Assembly: GCA_945861415.1 (NCBI GenBank)
Contig: CAMAUV010000038.1
Span: 1 to 42,509 of the forward strand
Source: Akkermansia muciniphila
GTDB taxonomy: Bacteria > Verrucomicrobiota > Verrucomicrobiia > Verrucomicrobiales > V1-33
Length of the DNA: 42,509 bases
Reading direction: 5' to 3'
Position 1 is the first letter of the stretch. Each line of letters begins with the position of its first letter. The translations under genes were made by a program, and so were the position numbers. Under the pieces are notes generated by a model. The model did not search any database and was not told the origin of the DNA. It saw only the letters and a list, made by a program, of their open reading frames with translations. Positions 36,701 through 42,509 of this stretch are shown piece after piece.

Positions 36701-39700
36701 CAGCCTGAAACAGCTTCATACCAATGTGCTGGAGAGGCGAATTGCGCGGGTTTAGGTTGAACTTCGTGGTGCCGTCAAGGTCGTCGTCGGAAGGTACCCG
36801 GATGCGCATGGGCGGAGCCGCTGCGGACGGGGTGGTCGACGTGTGATCACGGCTGGAGTTTCCCCGGATGCGCATGTCGCAGCGGTAGCGAATCTCACTC
36901 TCCTGACCGCGCGTTGCTATGTAGGTCAGGTTGAACTGCCGGTCTATCTTGTTCCCAGAACTATCCGAACCGGTGGTGGTCACAAAAGCTGCGTGCTCAG
37001 CCGCCGTGAGCACAAGCCAGCACGTATCCGTGAGTGCACTCGCCGTCTCACTGCTTACCTGGCAGTTACAGTTTGCATTTTGTCCCTCGCTGGTGGGTGC
37101 CGGCCATGTGGACGAATTGGTGCCATCGGATGCTGAGACATACCACTCAATGATGGTAAGGTCGGGCAGCGGGTTCAGTTTAGCAAACCAGCCATCCTTT
37201 CCATCCCATGACATCGGGACTGACTGAAACGCGCCCGGAGAGGCGGTGGTGGCCTCCCGCCAAAAGAGTGTGGCCGTGAGCGCAGACGGCGCAGATTCGT
37301 CGTTGAGTTCGCAGGAAATGATCACGCGGTCAGCGGGCCCGGGGACCGGCGGGAAATGCTTCATGCTTTTGATAATCGGGGCGATGTTTGCGGTGCGCGC
37401 CGAATTGACCGTGCCGGGAGTGCCTCGCAGTGCCGTGGAGACTGCCCAGTTTTGACCGTTGTCATTACTGATCCCCGGATTGCGAAGCTCCACGCTCCTC
37501 CCGCCATTTTCGGCCCCGGTTCTCCATTCCCAGCCGCCAAAGGCGGTCTCGCGCACCCGCAAAGCCCAGTCTCCTTCGCTGGCGTAGCGGACTTCATCCC
37601 AGTCAGTGCCCTCTGCGTCGGTCAGGGCGATTTTCTCACCTCCGTTGCCCAGCGTGCCCGTCCAGCCGCCAATGACATTGAGCACCCCTGGATTCGCCTC
37701 CTGAAAGGCCGCCACATTTGCGGCCACGACCAGATGGCTACCCGGTGCCATGCTGGTGCCCGCCGGGAAGGTATATGAAACGCCGGCGCTGATGGTCCAG
37801 CCCGCAAGGTTCACGTCATTGGTTCCACGATTGTGAAGTTCGATCCATTCCTGCGAGGTGTTTTCTGGATAGCCGGTGCCCGGGCGGTAGAGGATCTCAT
37901 TGATCACAATGCTGTCTCCGGGCTCGTCGGCGAACAATTCGACAGTGGCTGGTGCCGAGAGCAATTCGCCGTCGCTGACACGGTAGGTGAAGGAATCGCC
38001 CTGCGTGAACTCCGCCCCCGGCACGTAGGTGAAACCGCCATTGGACGCGAGGGTGAGCGTGCCGAACCGGGGCTCGGTGTGCTGCACTACGCTCAGCACG
38101 GAGCCCTCCACATCGCTGTCGTTGGAAATGACTCCCTGAGCTGCGGCGATTGTGAGCGTCTGTCCCGGCAGGACGCCATAAGAATCCGCCTGCGCGACCG
38201 GAGGATCGTTGTCCGCGGTGACGGTGATGGTGACGACCGCGGGAGCAGAGACCCGGATACCGTCAGACACAGTGTAAGTGAAGGTGCCACTGCCGAAAAA
38301 GTTCGCCTGAGGAGTAAAGGTGAACGCGCCATTCGCACTGAATTGGAGAATGCCCCGCGATGGCTGCACGGTTACCGTGGCGGTGAGCGGCTCGTTTTCC
38401 GGATCGCTGTCATTGCTGAGAAGCCCAGCCGCGGCGCTGCGACTGATGGCCGTGTCCTCAAGGGTCGTGTAGTTGTCGGCACCTGCCACCGGCTGGCCAT
38501 TCACATTGATCGTGACCGTGGTTTCCGCCGAAGTCACGCTACCGTCAGATGCCCTGTAAGTAAAAGTAAAGGCGCCTGAGGCCTCAGGGGTGAAACTGAA
38601 TCCTCCGTCGGTTTGGAGTGAAAACGTGCCGGAAGCCGGACTGGAGACAAGTTGCGCAGTCAGCGTGTCGCCGTCGAAATCGGAATCGTTGGCCAGCACC
38701 CCCTGATTTGCCGGGACGGTGAGCGTCGCGCCGGGATTGGTTCCATAGCTGTCCGCCGCGGCCACCGGAGCGTCATTGGCCGGAGCAACATTTAGCGTGA
38801 CAGTCACCGGCGGGGACAGAACATTTCGGCTGTCTTTCGCCCGGTAGGTAAAGGAATCAACTCCGCTGAAATTGCCCGCAGGAGTGTAGGTGAAGGACCC
38901 GTCCGCATTCAGCGTGAGAGTGCCTTGGCTGACTGTCGTGGCCAGGACAGCAGTCATGGCGTCACCATCGGGATCCGAGTCATTAGCCAGCACCCCCTGC
39001 GCAGCACTGCGGGTAAATTCGGTATCCTCCGCAGCGGCGTAAGTGTCCGCAGCGGCCACAGGCGGCTGATTGGTGCCGCTGGTCACAAGGATGGTCACAG
39101 TGGCCGGCACGGAAGGTCCGGTCGCATCCACCGCACGGTAGGTAAAGGTGTCCGTGCCCCTGAACCCGGCATTGGGGGTGTAGGTAAACGTGCCGTTGGC
39201 ATTCAGCTGAACGGTCCCGTTCGCCGGCTGCGTCGCGATGGCTGCCGTGAAGGCATCTCCTTCCGGATCCGTGTCGTTGTAAAGAACCCCGGCATAAATG
39301 CTTTCGGTTACCGTCATTCCAAGGTCAAAGCTCATATCGGAACTGCTGCGCGCGTTCTGGTGGACCTCCACCGCCAGCACATTGAGTCCATCCTGAAGAA
39401 GCCCCGCTCCAGTCGGAATGTTAATGCCCTCGTGCGTCGACTCATTGCCAACATTACCCGCCAGCGTCATGAAGGTGAGCGGATTGGCCGAAGCAAGGAC
39501 GCCGTCCGCGTGAATTCGCGTGCCGTTCAGGTAGACCACCGCGCCATCGTCCCGCAGCAAGGAAATGCTCATATTCGAGAGCCGGTTACGGTCAGCTACG
39601 GCAAAGAACTTCCGGAAATAAGTCGTGACATAACGATCACTGGCGGACCCGGTATAGCCCGGCTCGGGGTTGTCCTCCACCACCGTGACTTCCGGGCGAT

Positions 39701-42338
39701 TTTCGGAAGCGTCACCGTAGCCCAGTTCACCGCGGCCTTCCTTCCATGAGGAGTCATCAAATCCAATAGCCTGCCACGCGGTGTCCTGATCCGAGCCGTT
39801 GTCCAGATACTTCCACAAGTCCCCGGGCTGTGCTACTCCTCCGGTGGTTTCCGGCGCGGCTGTGATGAGCGTGAGCGTATTGCTGCCCCCCGCTACCGTC
39901 GCGCTGACCACCAGCGGCGTGCCCACCAGAGTAAGGTAGGTGTCGGCGACGGCCACCGGCACGTCCGGCACCGCACTGATATTGAGCGTCACCGTGACCG
40001 GCGCGGAGAATTTCAGACCATCCGAAGCACGATAACTGAAGCTGTCCGTGCCGTTGTAGTTGGCATAGGAAAGGTAACTGAAGCTGCCGTTGGCATTGAG
40101 GGTGAGTGTCCCGTTTGTAATACCGGAGACTAGCGCTGCCGTCAGCGGAGTCCCTTCCGGATCAGAGTCATTGGCCAGTACACCCAGCGCTGCGCTGACG
40201 TTGAGCGTCACATCCTCGGTGGCGGCGTAAGTATTGGCCACCGCCACTGGCGGCTGATTGAAGGGAGGTTCCACCGTCAAATGGACCACACCTGGAGCGG
40301 AGGTCAGCGCGCCGTCACTGGCGCGGTAGGTGAATGAGTCCATGCCGGAATAGCCCGCGTCCGGAGTGTAGGTGAAGGTCCCGTTGGCATTGAGCACAAG
40401 GCTGCCGTGCGCGGGCATGGTCTCGACCACGGCGGTCATCGGCTGCCCCTCGGGTTCGGTGTCATTGGAAAGAACTCCAGCATAGGGCCGCTCCACCACA
40501 GCGAACCCAAGGTCAAAACTCATGTCAGAACTTCCCGGAGACTGCTGATGGACCTCTACCGCCATCACGTTCTCCCCATCCACCAGGTGAGGCAGCGCCG
40601 CCGGCAGCGGAATGGCGTCGTGGGTCGCCTCATTGGGAATGGTGAGGGAGGTCGTCGTATTGTAGGCCGCTCCGTCGAGACCATTTTCAAAATAAATGCG
40701 CTGCCCGTTGAGCCAGATCACCACACCGTCGTCGCGCAGCAGACTCCCCGCCGGCCCACTGAGCCTGCGCCAGTCACCCACCGTGAAAACCTTGCGGAAA
40801 TAGGTCGTGATATAGCGGTTGGAATCCCCCGCCACATACCCCGGGGTCGCATTGTCCTCGACGAGTGTGAACTCCGGACGGTTTTCTCCGCTGTCCCCAT
40901 AGCCAAACTCTCCCCGGCCGGTCTTCCATGTACTGTCATTAAACCCCGGTTGCCGCCACGCTGTGCCCTGGTCACTCCCATTATCCAGATAGCGCCACGT
41001 GTCTCCAGGCTGCGCGGATCCACCGGTCGGCGTTTCCGGCGCGGCCATGATCAGGTTGAGCGCAGTTCCCGTGGGGCTCAGCGTCGCTGCGTTCACCGTC
41101 AGCGGAGTGCCGGAAAACAATTTGTATTGGTCCGCAGCCGGAAGCGGCGCATCCGGTGTGCCGATGACATTGATCGTGACCGTCACCGGCGCGGAACTCG
41201 CCGCTCCATCGCTTATCGTGTAGGTGAAACTATCCGTGCCGAAAAAATTTGCCGCCGGCGTGAAGGTAAATCCTCCATTTCCAGCAACGGAAACCGATCC
41301 ATTCCCCGGCTGCGCGGCGACGGCCGCCGTCAATTGCGCCGCACTGCTGTCGATGTCCGCATCATTCGCCAGCAAACCGGGAAACGCCACCGTTAGCGGC
41401 GTATCCTCCGTAGCAGTATAGGTCTCCCCTGACCCCTGCGGCGGGTCATTCACCGGCGTCACATTGAGTGTGACCGTCGCAGTATTGGAGTTACCCGTCG
41501 AATCCGAGCTGCGATAGGTGAAGGAATCCGTGCCGAAGAAGTTTTCTCCCGGTGTGTAGTTAAAGGAACCGTTGTTATTTAACGCTAGGACCCCGTTGGA
41601 TGGATTCGTCATCCGCGTGGCCGTCACCGTACCTGTTCCGCCCGTGTCATTGTTCAATACACCGTTTCCTGTTCCAATCCGCACGGTGACATTGTCAAAA
41701 AGGGCTTCGGCAAAGTGATTGTTGGCGGTGCTGTTGCAGTAGGCACCAAGGAGCATTCTATGCTCACCGGCGGCGAGGGGAATGCTGAAGTTCGCAGTTT
41801 GCCATCCACTATCCTGATTCCCTCCGGCATTGGGCACCACCAGACGCGTCAGGGAAGTCCCCGTCCCGCTGCCGTAGCGGGTGCCACCCATCGTGAAGAC
41901 CGCTTCCGCATAGCGACTTAGGAAGAAAGTCCACTCTGTATTCGTGGCCTGCAGCCGATAACTCAGGGACACGTCCACCGTCGCCGGAGCCGTGAGATTA
42001 AAGGTTCTACTCCACGCCCCGGAGGAAGTCCTCGGCTGCGGAGGACGCCTTCCCGTTTCGACCAGCAGACACCCAGTGCCGCCTTCTCCGCGAGTCGCAT
42101 TCACACTGCCACTGGAATTGTTCGGCGCGTTGGTCCCAAAGGTGTCATCCGCATAAACAAATTCACCGGAGTTTCCACCGTTAAAACTGGCAGAAACTAG
42201 CGGCAACCCTGCCGTAAAGACCGTGTCTTCGTTCAAATTGTAGCTGTCATCCACCGCCACCGGTGCCGCCTCAAGGAATGGCGCGGCCACGAAGCAAAAG
42301 ATTGCGGCAATAAGGGAATTTGAAAATCGGATGCTCAT
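33708..42338 (-). CDS. Giant secreted cadherin-repeat/LTD/CotH protein
   Basis: A 2876-residue protein with a signal peptide (about 1-24, cut near LEAAP). Nine cadherin-like repeats (tandem Ig-like family with DSY/NxY, GVLxNDxDPEG, NGxFxYTP and DSFTYRxxDG signatures) cover about 27-1470; repeats 1, 3 and 5 contain inserted domains. An LTD (about 1475-1642) follows, then a fibronectin-like segment and a CotH-like domain (about 1803-2179; CDMRIRGNSSRD, LQLLPHDLDTIFG). Three more LTDs come next (about 2204-2348, 2354-2489, 2503-2651), then a PKD/REJ-like sandwich (2663-2744), an aspartate-rich ADPDGDGLNNFAEYALGG motif and a terminal beta-domain ending LLVIAP. Probably surface-bound or secreted, adhesive, with calcium in the repeats; whether the CotH domain is an active kinase is unknown. 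Upstream (42339-42509) a TTGACA lies on the - strand at 42455-42450, without a clear -10 box. Confidence 0.88.
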   Translation of the reverse strand: MSIRFSNSLIAAIFCFVAAPFLEAAPVAVDDSYNLNEDTVFTAGLPLVSASFNGGNSGEFVYADDTFGTNAPNNSSGSVNATRGEGGTGCLLVETGRRPPQPRTSSGAWSRTFNLTAPATVDVSLSYRLQATNTEWTFFLSRYAEAVFTMGGTRYGSGTGTSLTRLVVPNAGGNQDSGWQTANFSIPLAAGEHRMLLGAYCNSTANNHFAEALFDNVTVRIGTGNGVLNNDTGGTGTVTATRMTNPSNGVLALNNNGSFNYTPGENFFGTDSFTYRSSDSTGNSNTATVTLNVTPVNDPPQGSGETYTATEDTPLTVAFPGLLANDADIDSSAAQLTAAVAAQPGNGSVSVAGNGGFTFTPAANFFGTDSFTYTISDGAASSAPVTVTINVIGTPDAPLPAADQYKLFSGTPLTVNAATLSPTGTALNLIMAAPETPTGGSAQPGDTWRYLDNGSDQGTAWRQPGFNDSTWKTGRGEFGYGDSGENRPEFTLVEDNATPGYVAGDSNRYITTYFRKVFTVGDWRRLSGPAGSLLRDDGVVIWLNGQRIYFENGLDGAAYNTTTSLTIPNEATHDAIPLPAALPHLVDGENVMAVEVHQQSPGSSDMSFDLGFAVVERPYAGVLSNDTEPEGQPMTAVVETMPAHGSLVLNANGTFTYTPDAGYSGMDSFTYRASDGALTSAPGVVHLTVEPPFNQPPVAVANTYAATEDVTLNVSAALGVLANDSDPEGTPLTAALVSGITNGTLTLNANGSFSYLSYANYNGTDSFSYRASDGLKFSAPVTVTLNISAVPDVPVAVADTYLTLVGTPLVVSATVAGGSNTLTLITAAPETTGGVAQPGDLWKYLDNGSDQDTAWQAIGFDDSSWKEGRGELGYGDASENRPEVTVVEDNPEPGYTGSASDRYVTTYFRKFFAVADRNRLSNMSISLLRDDGAVVYLNGTRIHADGVLASANPLTFMTLAGNVGNESTHEGINIPTGAGLLQDGLNVLAVEVHQNARSSSDMSFDLGMTVTESIYAGVLYNDTDPEGDAFTAAIATQPANGTVQLNANGTFTYTPNAGFRGTDTFTYRAVDATGPSVPATVTILVTSGTNQPPVAAADTYAAAEDTEFTRSAAQGVLANDSDPDGDAMTAVLATTVSQGTLTLNADGSFTYTPAGNFSGVDSFTYRAKDSRNVLSPPVTVTLNVAPANDAPVAAADSYGTNPGATLTVPANQGVLANDSDFDGDTLTAQLVSSPASGTFSLQTDGGFSFTPEASGAFTFTYRASDGSVTSAETTVTINVNGQPVAGADNYTTLEDTAISRSAAAGLLSNDSDPENEPLTATVTVQPSRGILQFSANGAFTFTPQANFFGSGTFTYTVSDGIRVSAPAVVTITVTADNDPPVAQADSYGVLPGQTLTIAAAQGVISNDSDVEGSVLSVVQHTEPRFGTLTLASNGGFTYVPGAEFTQGDSFTYRVSDGELLSAPATVELFADEPGDSIVINEILYRPGTGYPENTSQEWIELHNRGTNDVNLAGWTISAGVSYTFPAGTSMAPGSHLVVAANVAAFQEANPGVLNVIGGWTGTLGNGGEKIALTDAEGTDWDEVRYASEGDWALRVRETAFGGWEWRTGAENGGRSVELRNPGISNDNGQNWAVSTALRGTPGTVNSARTANIAPIIKSMKHFPPVPGPADRVIISCELNDESAPSALTATLFWREATTASPGAFQSVPMSWDGKDGWFAKLNPLPDLTIIEWYVSASDGTNSSTWPAPTSEGQNANCNCQVSSETASALTDTCWLVLTAAEHAAFVTTTGSDSSGNKIDRQFNLTYIATRGQESEIRYRCDMRIRGNSSRDHTSTTPSAAAPPMRIRVPSDDDLDGTTKFNLNPRNSPLQHIGMKLFQAAGLRAPDVYPVEVRRNGVEYTRPSGGTGDFGMWVLMEDLSGEFIDRHWPLANGGQVYKKGRPDEFWGSTRPAPANPDLTLDGWIKQNGGAANDWSDLRGFFATWQAAAQPHFPGAPAGDVSGGSWAGTPFTAAELSSVETVADLDQWARWFAVMTILQSNETNISNGQDDDYGIYFEPRTVGAAIQRRLQLLPHDLDTIFGLGDSSLAFNSRGLYDSTDDGSVFTSLLPLMGNNGTPGNVDFRQKYHNAVRLLLGTVFDADTAANPNPPFYQMVDYQLGNWLPATTRIAIKDFMRQRRTYLLGLIGAGAIAPPAATSKATLTSAHGTLYISEVLANNVAAHNNAGTFPDVIELHNAGAAAINLASMSLTDDPLVKAKFVFPAGSAIAAGARLVMYADTAAAAPGAYTGFGLDADGDAVFLYDSTVAGQTLIDSVIFGLQPPDFSIGRTGTAADTWALCTPTVGAVNTAVPTLAVPAGIHINEWLGNADYRAATDFVELFNPAAQPVALGGMSLTDDFINFPARHVIPPLSFMAGGEFVAFEAAGNDATPGNARELPFGINATTGSVAILGANGSIADRGDTRLQFRDTSTARVPDGTGAFTAAGMPSPGASNAPLSAAVLAVLNNFRITEMMYNPSTSAQSEYIEFRNTSTTATLDLGGVFFANGISFTFPTATSLAPGAYLVIAGEPAKFSALFPTVAVFGAYTGRLDNGGERLRMEIPERNVAILDFAYADGWHPSTDGGGDVLQIVNDSASPAMWDRSEGWQAYRPNPARGLPYDVYAGKDLTASVGVPVFLDGNVFPGPFLLSSLTLAWSKLSGPGTVTFTTADYEDANATFSAPGAYALRFLATSSGAEPESVADSVTVTVAEAYDAWALRSLPSASNADRLSSADPDGDGLNNFAEYALGGSPATADAGTIIQVKVIGGSLVLDYRRNLLADPGITILPEVNSELSTDWADATGSLEQASTSESGGFRFYRLTFSVSAAPSRFFRLLVIAP
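39294..39899 (-). other. Jelly-roll insert in cadherin repeat 5
   Basis: About 200 residues between GTPLVVSA and GVLYNDTDPEG carry the same module as repeat 3: LWKYLDNGSDQDTAW, GRGELGYGDASENRPE, RYVTTYFRKFF, LRDDGAVVYLNGTRI and NVLAVEVHQNARSSSDMSF. The two copies are clearly paralogous. Confidence 0.72.
40482..41084 (-). other. Jelly-roll insert in cadherin repeat 3
   Basis: About 200 residues between GTPLTVNAA and GVLSNDTEPEG form the jelly-roll module: TWRYLDNGSDQGTAW, GRGEFGYGDSGENRPE, RYITTYFRKVF, LRDDGVVIWLNGQRI and NVMAVEVHQQSPGSSDMSF. Its counterpart in repeat 5 lies at the same place. Confidence 0.72.
41670..42206 (-). other. Carbohydrate-binding-like insert in cadherin repeat 1
   Basis: About 180 residues separate DDSYNLNEDTVFTAG from GNGVLNNDTGGTG, segments that are contiguous in ordinary repeats. 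The insert (SASFNGGNSGEFVYADDTFG to AEALFDNVTVRIG) looks like a jelly-roll of the carbohydrate-binding or PEP-CTERM-ectodomain kind and differs from the inserts in repeats 3 and 5. Confidence 0.65.
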
Positions 42339-42509
42339 GGGTTCAGCGAAGAGGGTGCAAGTGAAGTGGACCCCGAAGTCCGGCCACCTACTGGCTAAGC
42401 TAAGCTATGCTGCCCGGCGCGTCCCTGTAGTTAATCCGCCTGCCCAGGATGTCAAGCTTGGTGCGGGGAGAGGGAGCTGGAGCGGAGGGCGCAGCACGGT
42501 CCGGAGCGC

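Larger units (their letters stand above)
37928..42260 (-). repeat. Nine tandem cadherin-like repeats within the giant gene
   Basis: Approximate protein limits are R1 27-294, R2 299-392, R3 398-690, R4 696-788, R5 793-1087, R6 1092-1186, R7 1190-1280, R8 1282-1374 and R9 1379-1470. Plain repeats are about 91-95 residues long. R1, R3 and R5 are about 270-295 because of insertions just before the GVLxND motif. The R2-R3 pair (41444-40269) and the R4-R5 pair (40253-39078) match each other as two-repeat units. Confidence 0.8.

Noticed and set aside
37928..42260. CRISPR or other short-repeat array in the right-hand region
   Set aside because: The repetition is a 90-95-residue protein repeat with diverged DNA, not short identical repeats with spacers.
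42450..42455. TTGACA as the -35 box of the right-hand giant gene
   Set aside because: No acceptable -10 box lies at 16-18 nt, and the site is over 110 nt from the start codon.

Overview
The window looks like chromosomal DNA of a GC-rich member of the Verrucomicrobiota (PVC group). The grounds are a Tat-exported DUF1552 protein paired with a cytochrome/DUF1592 protein, several very large secreted proteins built from lamin-tail (LTD), LamG, CotH and cadherin-like modules, and housekeeping proteins with PVC-type features. This is inferred from protein families; there is no rRNA here to confirm it.

Layout. A rho-independent terminator (52-86) closes an operon outside the window. A two-gene operon follows: DUF1552 (210-1469) and a haem-binding DUF1587/1595/1592/1588/1585 protein (1470-4115). 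Two giant secreted CotH/LTD proteins come next on the + strand (4283-10930 and 11045-15607). Then comes a secreted metallo-beta-lactamase-fold protein on the - strand (16799-15807), bracketed by two degenerate copies of a giant-gene 3' end, and an IS5-type transposase remnant. A BrxR/CapW-like WYL regulator (18274-17372, -) diverges from a vWA protein (18497-19096, +). A LolD/FtsX-type ABC transporter (19326-22594), ObgE, a broken vsr gene and a D-apionate-lactonase-like gene follow. A metabolic block holds leuB, a fungal-type cystathionine gamma-synthase homologue, a three-domain LMW-phosphatase/RpiB/GlyA fusion and, convergently, a class I fumarase. The right end is one gene of 8.6 kb on the - strand (42338-33708) with nine cadherin-like repeats, four LTDs and a CotH domain.

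The most striking feature is how the three giants are built. Whole beta-sandwich domains sit inside other domains rather than beside them. One jelly-roll module (WKYxDxGxD ... DDGxVxYLNG ... NxLAVxVHQ) interrupts an LTD domain in the first giant, a chitobiase-C-like domain in the second, and cadherin-like repeats 3 and 5 in the third. In the first giant that jelly roll is itself interrupted by a LamG domain, giving three nesting levels, and elsewhere a LamG domain sits inside another LamG domain. In the third giant repeats 1, 3 and 5 carry an insert at the same loop while repeats 2 and 4 do not.

The giants, the DUF1552/DUF1592 pair and the MBL-fold protein all have export signals and probably act in the periplasm, at the cell surface or outside the cell; their substrates cannot be read from sequence. 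The rest is core metabolism (leucine, sulfur amino acids, one-carbon, pentose phosphate, TCA) and ribosome assembly, with relics of mobile or defence functions (vsr, IS5, a BrxR-like regulator).
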